A DNA stretch of 64,000 nt from Osedax fenrisi (lineage: Eukaryota > Annelida > Polychaeta > Sabellida > Siboglinidae), in the NCBI GenBank assembly GCA_964019155.1, contig OZ025239.1, forward strand, positions 108,384,085 through 108,448,084. The letters are read 5' to 3'. Every line of letters begins with the position of its first letter. Positions within the stretch are counted from its first letter, which is position 1. Positions 24,024-39,500 of this stretch are shown here, piece after piece. The notes under the pieces are model-generated. The model did no database searches. It saw only the letters and a program-made list of their open reading frames with translations, and was not told the DNA's origin. Position numbers and translations under genes: made by a program.

Positions 24024-24765
24024 TGTTATTAATTCTATAATATCTATATTCTCAATACATGGAATACCGGAAAATTAAATTAAGGATAATTAAATATAAT
24101 ACTCTTAATAAAAATCGTATTCTATAGAAGGTATACCTTTAAATAAATATAATACTTCTTGTAAAAAACATTCTAACTTTAAATAAAAATAATACTATAT
24201 GTAAAAAGAGTATTTTTGCTTTAAGCAAATAGTAACTACCCCTTTACCATGAAATCCATACCACAACTGAACATAGAAAAAATACTAATAATAAATATAC
24301 ACGATATCAATATCAATATACAAAATAAACATATTGAATCTAGTGAATATATCTAGGATTAGTTACTGAGGTAGTTATTACATGGATTTAAATCATTGAA
24401 TACACAGTCCACATTAATACAGTATGATATGATCTCCTATGTTGTTATATTGCATTATAAAAAATGACCCCTATGAGTCATAGGTCATATGCTATGACCT
24501 ATGCATATATTTAGTGGACTCTATTTCAATCACATTATATAACACCCAATCGCTGTACTGATTTTAATTACATAAACATATTATATAATTTCATATCAGA
24601 CATTTACAATTTGTTACTTTTATACATTCACTATGTGTATAGATAATATCTATCAGATATATTTATACATAATTATACTTATATTTTATGTTTATTAGTA
24701 ACTATTATAATAGTTTATATACTATAGTATAAATGAAGAAACAGTTGTTAATACTATATATAATT
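24024..24765. other. Stretch downstream of gene C without a gene
   Basis: No coding signal. A 10-bp-arm hairpin (CATAGGTCAT / ATGACCTATG) lies at about 24479-24503 and is repeated in copy 3 near 45631-45655. Confidence 0.5.
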
Positions 24766-24771
24766 TTTATT
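24766..24771 (-). terminator. Candidate poly(A) signal, gene C
   Basis: AATAAA on the minus strand lies 13 bases after the candidate stop codon of exon theta. The motif is common in AT-rich DNA, so support comes only from position and from conservation in gene D. Confidence 0.35.
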
Positions 24772-24783
24772 GGAAGCACCGAA

Positions 24784-24816
24784 TTAATTGAACATGTTGA
24801 TGTCAAACTTGATGAT
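24784..24816 (-). CDS. Gene C exon theta (possible last coding exon)
   Basis: After a good acceptor (GATTACAG) the frame carried from eta reads ten residues, IIKFDINMFN, and TAA. An AATAAA lies 13 bases beyond the stop. The small size makes this a tentative call. The alternative is read-through of eta to 25144. Confidence 0.4.
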   Translation of the reverse strand: MIKFDINMFN

Positions 24817-24997
24817 CTGTAATCATTATGCAATAAGTATTAGTGTTATGTAATCAATGGTAGTAATGCATTGCATGGCTAAGTTTTCTATAGAATATCA
24901 TAGAAAATAATCTATAAATATTAAATAATTAATCTGAAAATACGAGAGAATAGAGAAAAGTCGTGATAGTATTAAAGAAATTAATTATGTTTAATAA

Positions 24998-25038
<41 letters not shown>

Positions 25039-28000
25039 TAATATTCAGTAATTACAATTTTAGATAAGCGCAGCTAACATTAGTAGTTGAAATACATATA
25101 TATTAACTGGAGGATAATACAAATATCACTGATGTATAATATATTAACGACATAAATTAAGTATGATATATGTACGACATAAATATGAATACGATGTCTG
25201 GCGTAAGTATAGCGACATAACATATATGCTACATATACCAAGTGCCGGTGGAGATGTAACCTTGATGGGACCACATTGAGGCCTCTTTAGGAGATATCGT
25301 CTTGGTGAATAGCTATGACGCGAGGAGGAGCGGGTATAGGTTAAGGGTGTACGGCGTGTGGTCACCGGAAAGGGCGTGTTAGAGGAAGGGCCAGCAGCAG
25401 CGGGGCATGGCTCCTCTTCGATGTCAGCCATTGAGGTGGGCGGAGTTATCTCCAGTACCTCCTGCGCCGGATTGTAGTCCTGGGCTACGTTCTCAGTGGC
25501 TGTAGTGTGCTGTTCACGAGGGAGGGGGCGTTATTTAAAGCCTAACGTGCACTATAAGATGTGGTCATTTTAACTAGTACTACGTCTCTAAGTTATAATT
25601 GTATGCGAGTTTTATAACTAACTAATCTAATAAGTATAATATTAATAACTAATAAATATAAAATATTAATAACTAATAAATATAAAATATTAATAACTAA
25701 TAAGTATAATATTAATAACTAATAAATATAATATCAATAAATAATAAATATAAAATATTAATATCTAATAAGTATACTATTAATAACTAATAAATATATT
25801 ATTAATAACTAATAAATATAAAATATTAATAAATAATAAGTATAATATTAATAACTAATAAATATAATATTAATAAATAATAAATATAAAATATTAATAA
25901 TCGATAAATATAATATTAATAACTAATAAATATAATATTAATAAATAATAAATATAAAATATTAATATCTAATAAGTATAATATTAATAACTAATAAATA
26001 TATTATTAATAACTAATAAATATAAAATATTAATAAATAATAAGTATAATATTAATAACTAATAAATATAATATTAATAAATAATAAATATAAAATATTA
26101 ATAATCAATAAATATAAAATTAATAACTAATAAATATATTATTAATAACTAATAAATATAAAATATTAATAAATAATAAGTATAATATTAATAACTAATA
26201 AATATAATATTAATAACTAATAAATATAAAATATTAATAACTAATAAATATAAAATATTAATAACTAATAAGTATAATATTAATAACTAATAAATATAAT
26301 ATTAATAAATAATAAATATAAAATATTAATAACTAATAAATATAATATCAATAAATAATAAATATAATATTAATAAATAATAAATATAAAATATTAATAT
26401 CTAATAAGTATAATATTAATAACTAATAAATATATTATTAATAACTAATAAATATAAAATATTAATAAATAATAAGTATAATATTAATAACTAATAAATA
26501 TAATATTAATAAATAATAAATATAAAATATTAATAATCAATAAATATAATATTAATAACTAATAAATATAATATTAATAAATAATAAATATAAAATATTA
26601 ATAACTAATAAGTATAATATTAATAACTTATAAATATATTATTAATAACTAATAAATATAAAATATTAATAAATAATAAGTATAATAGTAATAACTAATA
26701 TATATAATATTAATAACTAAAAAATATAAAATATTAATAACTAATAAGTATAATATTAATAACTAATAAATATAAAATATTAAAAATAATAAATATAAAA
26801 TATTAATATCTAATAAGTATAATATTAATAACTAATAAATATATTATTAATAACTAATAAATATAAAATATTAATAAATAATAAGTATAATATTAATAAC
26901 TAATAAATATAATATTAATAAATTATAAATATAAAATATTAATAATCGATAAATATAATATTAATAACTAATAAATATAATATTAATAAATAATAAATAT
27001 AAAATATTAATAATCGATAAATATAATATTAATAACTAATAAATATAATATCAATAACTGATGAATATAAAATATTAATAACTATATATATTATAATAAA
27101 TATAATATTAATAACTAATAAATATAATAATAATAACTAATAAATATAATATTAATAACTAATATATATATAATATTAATAACTAATTAATATAATATTA
27201 ATAACTAATAAACATAGGATTATTTAGTTAACTAACATCAGACTCTCTCCTTTTTCTAGAGATGTAATTTCTGATTTTCTAAAAAAATAACAATATATAA
27301 TTAGTATTAGTGTTTATACGGTAACAAAGTGTTAATATGCTAATCATATCGTTGCTATGGTAACAAACATTTACAGATGGTTTTCTCGAAGACCTGGAGT
27401 AATCCGAGTTATACTTCAGCTGTGAATATGGTTATTCGTAATTAGTGGACTGATGGTGAGGGCCAGACTAATAGAGTGCAGTTAGTGTGTGGAGCTATAA
27501 AGTATTAATTTGGCAATATTTATATAGAAACTAAATATTATACAACTCGTGGCAGAGGTGTTATTATATAGATATTATACCGCAATTTATTACTGTCGTT
27601 AAATTAAATATTAAATTAAGCTTACATATATAAATATTTAAATTATACATTTATATATTCAGTTTAATTTCCGTGGATAAATGTTACTTTTTAAAGTAAT
27701 TATCTCTATCTTATAAATATTAACATAACTACATTACCACTACCATAATTAGCACTACGACTATAGTATACTACCACTAGGGGGGCTATGCTAACCTTCT
27801 TTATGGTTTTACGTTTGATGTGTGAGTCGGGCATCTTTTTGATGTGCTTGACCAGTTCCACGATGCTGATATCCGTGAGATTCTCGTCCAATGATTGGCT
27901 AGCCTCGCGATCATTAAACGTGAGATTTGTCGCCACCGCATCATCGTCCTGATCAAAGGAACATACGCGCGTGTTACTACTAACATGGTGTAGCGGATAT

Positions 28001-30046
28001 GACGGGTATAGCAAGGTCATTTGTCCTTGGGTATAGTATAGTAGAGACACGTGTCTATTAGAGGCGTGGTATATTAGATGCGGTCTATTAGTTAAGTTTA
28101 AGAGTGTAATATTTGTAGCCGGACAGTCAAATGTAAGGTGTTCTAATATGGAAAGTTAGACATTCCACTTAGGTATCTATTTTTAGCTATATTTATAAAT
28201 GTTTATACATTTTTAACTAAAGTATTTTGTTATTATTTTCAATCGGATTTTACCGATTTTTACAAGACATAGATAATCTAATTTTAGATTTAATTATAAT
28301 AAATAGTTAAGTTAAAGATTCATAAATGTTGTTTTCTGGTAATACGTGTGTCACTATTCAGCATAACTGGCTACGATAAATACAGGGACATATGGATAGT
28401 TGATACAGATATTAATAGATATAACGATAGACTGATCAACTTTCCACGCTACAAAATCACACCCTTAGTTATTCAAGATTAATCTATTAAGTTAGTCAAT
28501 CTACGATGTAAATGTGATATTAAATTATAAAACCGATGATTAAAGTGAAAAGTTGGATTCATACTACAACTGATGTTTGGAAGTTCAGATGACTGTTAAA
28601 TTTATAATTTCTTACGAAACTTTCGATGGTAGGTACTACATAGCAATAATATGTTGAAAAAACTATCATAACTTGCGATCATTCATCGAATGTTTTTAGA
28701 ATATGTTATAGAATATCTATTCATCTGTGAGAAGTTGCTATATCTCGGAATATTTCATCCGAACCAGCATACATATGTTATAGTGAATTTCTCTTTATAG
28801 TAATATCTACCATTATATTAGTGTGCTAATGTTATACTGATGCTATAGAATCTATAGTTATATTAATAGCGAACCTCCGTTAACTCCTCATCCGTTTTCC
28901 TCCAGAAAGCTTCAATATCCTCTTTCAGTCTCTCAGGAATCTATAAAGTATGAGGGGTGGTATGTGAGGAAGCTATCACCGGTAGCGCATCAATACTTCT
29001 TCTAAATCTATCGCACCTAGAATATAAAGCACATTAACGCCGGCGTGAGTCATCACTAGGTGTTGCGCTGACCTTGAGAATATCGTCGGCGCGTTCGATA
29101 AAGAACTGCATGGTACAGTGGGCCTCTTTATTCATGAGTTCGAGGGCTGAGCACTGTTTCGGCACCAGGACGCTGGGCAGCATAACGGTAGCCATATTGG
29201 AGACGGACATCAGTGACTGGTCTTCGCAGTCCGTTATTTTCTTTAGCAGCGGTAGCAGCACAGATAACAGGTGGTAGTTAGCGCGAGGTAACAACTGCGC
29301 TAGCAACTGCATGGCCATTAGTCTCTTAGCTTCGGGGAGTTCTAGAGGGAGGGGGTGGCAGGTTGAAGAGAGTGGGGAGGATGATGATGATGAGGGGTGA
29401 GAGGATGGTGAAGATATGTTGGCATTATTCCAATAGTTATAGTTGATAAATTATAGTTAAGAAGCTTATTAAATTAAATTAATCGATATGAATATTGTTT
29501 TTAAAAGTGAATACAATTCATGTCCGCGGCTCGACGATAGAAAGATACAGCGACAATACTGACCGTTGATACGCAGGTACGTATCATAAAACGAGTCGAT
29601 GAGAACTCGGTCCGGGAGAAAATCCAAGAAGCGCTTTAAAACTGAGGCTACATCTTTTACATGATACGTATTTCTCAGATCTTCCGCGGTAATCATCTCC
29701 CCGTTGTTTAACCGTTTAATCAGGTCTGCAATTCTTGGCTCGCTGCCTCCGATCCTGAATAACCCCTCAGTTTGAACGTCTATTGGAACGATGCATGCTT
29801 TACATATCTTGCAATAGTGCTGTATTTACAGTGCAGGCACACATCGCGAGTTGATCGCAACTCTCCGATCGAACCGTTCGCACAAATATACTTATATCAT
29901 TATTAATAAATTGTTATTTATAAATATTACATGCGTTTCTATTCAATTAAGTTCGCTTATATAATACATTACATTGACAAACTTGATATCTGCTATGAAC
30001 TATGTTAAGATTTATGATAATTTATATATACTTACATATAATATGA

Positions 30047-30078
<32 letters not shown>

Positions 30079-32226
30079 TACACGAAGAAAGAGGTATACA
30101 AACTGTCATTTAAGAATTGGATTAGAGGACAGATTGCTTTTAAAGACGTAACAGTTAAATTGACTTTAAATATAGTCGTACTTGTTGCCGGTTCTGTATG
30201 GTGAATAGTAGGTTAAAGGTCATCGCTACTACTGCTGCCACCTATACTACTACTAACACTACTAGCAGCACTACTACTACACTACTTATAGTATACTATA
30301 TCGTACTGATACTATAGTATACTATACCGTACTGATAATATACTACATAGCACTCGTTGACCTGTATACGTGGTTGTCTAGGGTTGTAAGGGTCATCAGT
30401 GCAATAGAAACTATCCAATATATATATATATATAATACTCTACGTGTTACTGTACAGCTGAATCATTGTCTAGAGTTGAATTTCCATGCTCCACTAGTAT
30501 GATATATGGTTGTATAGGTAGTAGTGCTAGTAGAAGTACTAGTGTTGCACTCCAATACGCCCGCTAATACCCCGATATAGACATATCACATGGTATATAT
30601 ATAATGACCTAATATAGACATATCACATTGTATAGATAATGACCTAATATAGACATACCACGTGGTATAGATATGCCTTAATATAGGCATACACTGTTAA
30701 AAATAACCCTTTAGTTTTCTCTGAATAAACTTTTAGTAATTGGTCCTATGAGTGAAGGGTTTTCGACCCTTTAGTAAAAGCTTTAGTGAAACATGAAGGG
30801 TTTTACTACATAAAGAACTAACGGGTTTTGATCAATATTAACTAAAGGGTTCTATTCTTATTTGAACTAAAAGTTTTTGATAGAATATGAACTAAAGGGT
30901 TTTAACTTATTTGAACTACAAGTTTTTTACATTAAATTAACTAAATGGTTTTGATATAGGTGAATACAATTTATCTCAAATTAAATTATACATAATTCAA
31001 ATAGCTATGATATATATAGGGGAAAGTAACCGAATAAGGACACTCTCGGTATCTCAGAAACCATAAATCCTACAAAAAAATTGTTAATGAATAAAATATT
31101 CATAATTATAAAAATAGTCTAAAAAAAAGTATTTTTTAATTATTAAAAATATTTCAAATATATCCAATAAACTGATTTATTTATTACGTTTTTAAATTTA
31201 TGAAAAAAAATGTCAACTTAAAACCTTCTCAAGATTATACAAATGTATCGATATAAAATTTAACACTATATTATTAAAAAATAAAGCGTTCTAAAATATG
31301 TATTTGTAATGTCTATATTTTGTAACAAATATTCATTAAGTAATAAGCATATATCTAGAGGTCATATAAGTTCCTAATACGGACACTTTAAATGTCTTAA
31401 TACGGACACCCTATAACCAATCAGCGCGCAGCGTATGAATAATTCTGATTTTCATAAAAATCGTGTGCGCTATAATATTAATACTACCAATAAAAATAAT
31501 TCTAAATTGTTATTATTTAGATACTTAAATTGTATTATTAATTAAAAAATAATAAAAATAAATAAATTATTAACTAATTAAATTACAATATATTTTTCAT
31601 AAAATTAATTATAAATAACGTAATTGTAATTTTTCTGATTGATTCATCAATAATATATAGTTTATCTAGTGGTATATAGGGTGTCCGACGGACACTGTCC
31701 GTATTATAACACAGGGTGTCCGTATTCGGACATGGGTACCGAATACGGACACCCCCGTTATCTATGAATTAAAAGGAATTAAAATTATATATAGAATTAT
31801 CTAGGAATTAAAAGATTAAATAAAATTTTAAAATTACAATAATATCTATAATCATATAATATTAATATATTGTAATTTTTGAATAAAAATAATGAGTCAT
31901 AAAAAGTTAAGACCATTTATTGTTAAAGTTTCCGTATTAGGTTACTTTCCCCTACATTGTAATTATAAATAATTATTTTTAATTTATAAAGTATATATTA
32001 ATTAATTTTACTTACAAAATATTATTTAAATATTTACAAAAACTTAATATATCAAAAATATATTTGGTTTTAATTATATATTAACTAATAGATTAAACAA
32101 CAATTTGTCTCTAAAACTATAGGTATAACTAAAGGGTTCAAAACCTTTAGTTATTATTTAATAATCTATAGTAAGTAATAATATATATAGTATATAGTAT
32201 ATAATATATTGTAAATAGTATAGAGT

Positions 32227-32275
<49 letters not shown>

Positions 32276-32927
32276 AAATGCTCGATAGTAAATAAGCTTG
32301 ATGTGGAGAGGCTTGACTTGTATTGCAATATATAAAACCTTTAGTATTAGCAGAGGTAGTTAAAGGGTTCGAAACTCTTTAGTTAGCATTTAATAAAAAG
32401 TAAAGGGTTATAAACCTTTAGTTATTATTTAATCAAAACTAAAGGTTTTCAAAAAACCTTTAATTGTAATTTACTAAAAAGGTAAAGGTTTACCAAAACC
32501 CTTTAGTTTTGCTTAAATGAATTAAAGGTTTTTTATATATAAAAACCTTTACCTCGTATTTAATGAAAACTAGTTATTTGTTATAGTCATTATTTTTAAC
32601 AGTGTACCAAGTGGAACAGATAACGTAATCACGCTAACCTTTATCGGTGTTTTTGGTACGTGAGTGTTTCCCCCTGGTGGATGATGATACGGATGAGGAG
32701 ATTTTCCCGACGTCGTTATTAGTTAGCGAGGTTTTCAGTTCATCGAACAGAACCCCGCTCAGGTCGAGTATTATCGACAGATGCATGAGTATCAACTCAA
32801 TAAACTTCGTCGGTACTAATCTCCTCATCCGGTTGGCCTCGTTCGCAAATTTTGTGGAGGCAACTCGTAGTGTTCCTATGTTAAAAGTAGAGTCCCTGTG
32901 TGTGTGTGTGTGTTTGGGTGGTCTATA

Positions 32928-32966
<39 letters not shown>

Positions 32967-35900
32967 TCATATATGTATATACATATATAATATTATTATT
33001 AAATATATATTATATTTATTATAATAAATTATTATAATTATAATTCTTATTTATTTTAATTCTATTAGAATAATAATTATTATATAATATATTATATATT
33101 TATATAATAATTAGAATACAAAATATAATAAATTATATAATAGGGTGTATACAAATATATATTTTTTCAAGTACTTTAGAAAATTGATTAGTTAACGATA
33201 TTGGTCTATAGTTATTAAAATCATGTTTATTTTTATTTTTATAAAATGGTACAACTTGTGCTGATTTTAACGATAATGGTATTATACCGGATGAAAAAGA
33301 TTTATTAAAAAGATACAGTAACGGGTGTAGTATATATGGAGATATGATTTTAAGAAAATCCATATTAAAATTAAAAGTATCTAGTGATTTTTTCGGTTTA
33401 AAATTGTTAAAAACATTTATTAAATCGTTAGAAGTGATGGGAGATAAAAAAAAACTTGAATTATTTGGGATGTTAAGATATTTGATAAAATTGTTGGTTT
33501 CTGTTTTTTCTATTGATGAATCTAATTTTTTTCCAATATTACTAAAGTAAGTATTGAATTCGTTTGAAATTGATTTAGTATTAGTGATTATATTATTATC
33601 TAAATTAAAAGAGTTGCAAAGTGGAATGTATGTATTTGATATAAGTCCATTTATTGTTTTCCATGTATCTTTTAAATTTTTAGCATTATCTATAAGTTCA
33701 GAATAATATTTTTTTTTCAGAATCTTAATTTTTGTTGTTAAATTGTTTTTATACGCTTTATACAAAATTAATGATTCAATAGTATTTGATTTTAGATATT
33801 TATAATATAATTTTTGTTTTTTTCTGCATTGTTTTTTTATTTCGATTGTAATCCACGGATTAAGTGATTTCATTTTTGTTTTAATTTTCTTTTTTGGACA
33901 ATATTTATTAAATTTATCTACTACAAAATTATGAAATAAATTCCATGATATTTCCATATCATCACATTCAATAAAATTCCAATTTACTTCAGATAAAAAA
34001 TTACAAAGTAAATTTAAATTAGATTCACTTGTATTGTTAATTAGTTTATAAATTAGTTTTTCATGTTTCTTAACTTTATTTGATATTATAGTGAAAATAG
34101 GAAAATGATCTGATATATCTGATATTATTATACCTGAATTAACATTTGCAAAGTCATTGTTGTAGAATATATTGTCGATAATTGAAACTTTATCTTTCGT
34201 AATTCTAGTTGGCCTGTTAATTAGGTTATAACATCCAATTTCATTCATTGAATTTATAAAATCTTTAGTTGTATTGCATTTTGTGTAATTTAAAATATCT
34301 ATATTAAAATCACCACTTATAAAAAGGTTTTTATTTGTAATATTAAAATGTGTTGTAATATAATTATTAAGAGATAAAAATGAATTAAAATCTAAAGATG
34401 GTGATCTATAAATCAAACAAATACACATTTTATTATGTTCATCATCTATTTCGAGAATTATGCTTTGAAAATAATTTTTGGTAAATATATCTATTATTTT
34501 AACACTAAATTATTTTCTTATATAAAATAATACCCCACCTGCATGCTTATGCTTTCTATTAGAGACATATGCATTATAATTAGGGATATTATAAATAAAT
34601 GTGTTATTATCATTGATCCAAGATTCACTAATAGCTATAATATCAAATTCATATTTTAAAGAATTTAATAATATTATTAGATTATCAAAATTCTTTGAAA
34701 TACTACGAATATTTACATGTATTATAGAGAAACATTTATTTTTATTTTGTATATTGTTTATAAATTCTTTATGAGTATAATACTGTGAGTCTATATTGAA
34801 TTTATAACTACAATTGTCAGGATTACTAGAAGTAGTATTATATCTATCATTTTCTGATTCATTTGTTAATATATAATGTGGTTGGTGGATAGAATTTAAG
34901 TGCATAAGAACAAAGTAAAATTAAAATTAAAAAAACAAATTATTATTAAAAATTATTCAAAGAAAATAAAGAAATAAAATAAAAATAAAATATATTTATA
35001 TAATTTATAAGAATGATAAGCTTAATTAGTCATATAATGTTGAAAAAAAAATGTAATACTGGATACGCTTGAAGTGAATAAAAACTAAACTTGAATTGAA
35101 TAAAATGATATAAAAAACTATATACTTATAAATTGTAATACTAATATGTAAATGCAATACATTTTAAATATTATTATATAATGTTGATAAAAATGTAATA
35201 TTGAATAAACCTGGAATGTAAAAATAATGAAAACTATAAAAACTATATAAACTGTAAATACTTGTATATGAGAATGCAATAAATTCTAAAATGTTGTTAT
35301 ATAATATTTGTCAAAATGTAATACTGAATAAACCTGAAGTGAAAAATAAAGAAAACTATAAAAACTATATAAACTTTGAATACTTGTATATGTAAATGTA
35401 ATAAATTCTAAAATGTTGTTATATAATATTGGTAAAAATGTAATACTGAATAAACCTGAATTAAGTGAAAAATAAATAAAATTATATAAATTTGTAATAA
35501 ATTTGTAATACTTGTATATGTAAATGCAACAAATTTGAAATATTAATTGTTTTTATGAATATAAATTCTAAAATTAAATATAAAGTATGAATGCAATATA
35601 ATTATAAGAAGTGAAGAAAAGAAGAAAAGAAGAAAAAAAATAAAAAAACAAACAAAAATTATACACAATATACTTCAATCTAATTCAATTCATATTCACA
35701 CAATTGTTTAATATTATTAATTTCAATTATTGATTTTAAATCTTTTTTATTAGCATTTACATATACAGTATCTTTATATATCCAGGTTTTATTTATTTTT
35801 CCTAATTTTCTTAATTGTCTTGTTTTATAAAATATGGTATGTGTATTGAAAGGTAATTGCTGGTTTATATATATATTAGTATCAAATAGTTTATTTTTAT

Positions 35901-36521
35901 TTTTAAATATTTGTAATTTAGTTTCTAAACTATCTAACTTAATTATATATTTAGTACCAGTATCTATATCATTTGATACATCATCTGTTTCTGATTTTTT
36001 ATTTTTATTAGTATTTAATTTACGTATATGTAAAATATTATTATATGATAATTTAGTATCCAATTTTTTATTTATATAATCTGTAAATTTATGAGTGTTG
36101 TTAAAATCAGTTAAATTAGAATCTATATTTTTATTTGTAAATATTATGTTATTGGCTATACCTTTATTTTTCTCAATATCCTTTAGTGTATCAGTTATTG
36201 TATCAGTTAATGTATCTGTTATAGTAATACTATTATTATTTTGTATTTGATTATTATTAATTGTTTCTTTGAATATATTATTTTCCTTTGTTAAATTTAA
36301 AATTATTGTTGTCTGATAATCAACTTTATCATTTAATTTATTAATATTGTCAGATAAATCTTGAATCAATTTATATAATTTTTCATTAGAAATTGGGGAC
36401 ATTGTAATAATCAATAATTAATAATAGTTAAATATCAATATTTAAAGATAAAGATATATGTATACTAATAAATATAATATAAATTTAAGAAACTATATAA
36501 TATAATGTATATATAATAAAG

Positions 36522-36571
<50 letters not shown>

Positions 36572-39500
36572 CCTATATTTATTATAATAAATAATTATAA
36601 TTATTATTTATTTTAATAATATTTTAATTCTATTAGAATAATAATTATTATATAATATATTATATATTTATATAATAATTAGAATATAGAATATATAATA
36701 TTAAAAATACCTATATTTAATATAATATTACTATAATAATTATAGTAACTATAATAGTTATTATAATACATTATTATAATTATAATTATTATTTATTTTA
36801 ATAATATTTTAATTCTATTAGAATAATAATTATTATATAATATATTATATATTTATATAATAATTAGAATATAGAATATATAATATTAAATATACCTATA
36901 TTTAATATAATATTACTATAATAATTATAGTAACTATAATAGTTATTATAATACATTATTATAATTATAATTATTATTTATTTTAATAATATTTTAATTC
37001 TATTAGAATAATAATTATTATATAATATATTATATATTTATATAATAATTAGAATATAGAATATATAATATTAAATATACCTATATTTAATATAATATTA
37101 CTATAATAATTATAGTAACTATAATAGTTATTATAATACATTATTATAATTATAATTATTATTAATTTTAATTCTATTAGAATAATAATTATTATATAAT
37201 ATATTATATATTTATATAATAATCAGAATATAAAATTTAATAAATTATATAATAGGGTGTATACATATTAATATTTTGTTCTTACATATTGTTATTTCAG
37301 CTGGTAAACAAAAAATGAAATATCGTAATTATGAATAATAAACAGTAACTAGGGAAAATAATAATGAAATGCTTTGATTTGATTGGCTAGAAAATATATA
37401 TATATATATATAATATCAAAGATTGTAAAGTAACGATATAACAATATATCTATGAAACATAATTAATAGTTAACTTCACCGCTGATGGCATATATACAAT
37501 ACATTTAGGTGTGGCGTAGTTTATATATATAAAACTGTTCTATACAACATTGATTTAAATGTTCTATTCAATTACATGCAATATAAATTACATATTGATT
37601 ACCTCATACTATGAGGCTCATAGAAATGCATTTAAAACCAACAAGCTTTATTATATATGGTTACACTTGAATCTGGCCGCCTAATAATTTTCATATTTTA
37701 TGGGGCGTGTCTAACTTCTCAAGGATAATTAAATATTCAAATATTTAAATATAAATGACATTTCTGTAAATATTCAAATATTATAATATTAAAACATGTA
37801 AATAAATGTAATGAGTATTCAGATATATAGAATATACAAGTATATACTAATATATTTTATATTGCACATTTAACATATAGCATATTTTGATACGTATAGA
37901 TATTATTTAAAATGTCTAAATAATCACATTTAATAAAATAAATACGGAAATATCGTATAAGAATTATTCTTCGAATAAATAAACTCAATAAATAAAATCT
38001 ATTCAATACGCATATACACTTGAATAATAAGTTTATGATAGTATATATGTTATATATAATTATATATGATTCATTTAACTTATATTTTACGAAGATGTGT
38101 ATTGATATTATTTAAATGGCAAAATATTCACATTAATCAATATAAATAAGTAGGTATAAGAATATATATCGTATAAGAATAAATAAACAACTATTCAATA
38201 TCGTATATAAACTTGAATATTCAATATATTACTATGAATTATATTTATAATACTTATATAGTGGATTATTTATTAAACTTGCCTGACAATGTATTCATTT
38301 AAATTTACTAAATATAAAGTTTACAATCATAATTACACATATGGAAATATTGTTGTGAATTAGAGGCGCCATATTTATATGACTAATAGTTTATTTATAG
38401 GTGATGACGCGCGTTTATATATACATTATATATAATTTACCAACGAATTTATTATAAATATATTAAAACAAATATAATGTATATGTTGTCAGCTTCATTA
38501 TTCTGTACATTTTCTACAATGTATATATTAATAGAAATTTCTATAACTTAAATTGTATACTATATCTATATAAAATTTCTATATTTGTTCTATAAATTAT
38601 AATTTACATACAATTAATATATACATATGTAGATTTAATATAAGTTATTTGTTCTATAGATAGCTGTCTTGATAATGTATATATTGTTGTTGTTCTATAG
38701 ATAGCTGTCTTGATAATGTATATGTTGTTGTATTTATTAATCTGAACTTATTAAATTATAACTTATATATATATATATATATAAATGGTATACTAGAATA
38801 CACGACCAACGAACATTGTAGTACAATGTACGACGTACAATGTACGTCGTACATTGTACGTGATAATAATATAATTATAAAATTAAATATTCACCTATTA
38901 TATATGTAATATATTACTTTATTTAATTTAATGTGTATATATATAAATGTGTGTGTATTTAATATTTATTTGTTTTATATATATTCAACTTTATAATTAA
39001 CTATTTTAATTAATTAAACTATAAACTTATTTTAATTAATGAATTTTAATTCTTCTTATAAATGCTTAGGTAGGTATGCTTACCTACATTATATAGTTAT
39101 GAATAAATAAATATTATTTATATGTGATAAATAAAGATAAATGTAGTAAGTTATTAAAATAAATATGTTAATGTAATATCATATATGCCTATTATATATG
39201 CCTATACACATTCTATATATGTATTACAAATATAAACATAAAATTAAAACATATAATTATATAATTATATTTTATTCAATATAATTACATTTATTTATTC
39301 TAATATGATAGCGCGTCATCACCTATACATAAACTATTAGTCATATAAATATGGCGCCTCTATAGAGGTAACCTATAGGTAACAACAATATTTCCATATG
39401 TGTAATTATGATTGTAAACTTTATATTTAGTAAATTTAAATGAATACATTGTCAGGCAAGTTTAATAAATAATCCACTATATAAGTATTATAAATATAAT

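Larger units (their letters stand above)
17676..38838. repeat. Tandem segmental duplication, copy 2 (about 21.2 kb)
   Basis: This is the most complete unit. It contains the foldback right arm, exon alpha of gene B, the Gypsy relic, exons theta to beta of gene C, the nested transposons, the 3'-truncated LINE and the foldback left arm. It is nearly identical to copy 1 and to the left two thirds of copy 3, which suggests recent duplication. Because identity is so high, an assembly error should be kept in mind. Confidence 0.9.

Noticed and set aside
25617..27213. Inserted mitochondrial control-region DNA
   Set aside because: The sequence is a regular 22-bp minisatellite with no mitochondrial gene or tRNA nearby.
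27801..27986. Second minus-strand frame over exon zeta (also 58694-58879)
   Set aside because: Out of phase with the flanking exons. The other frame has the conserved VELVKHIKKMPDS helix.
29074..29277. Plus-strand frame opposite exon delta (also 59968-60171)
   Set aside because: Shadow of the RhoGAP exon; no splice or start context.
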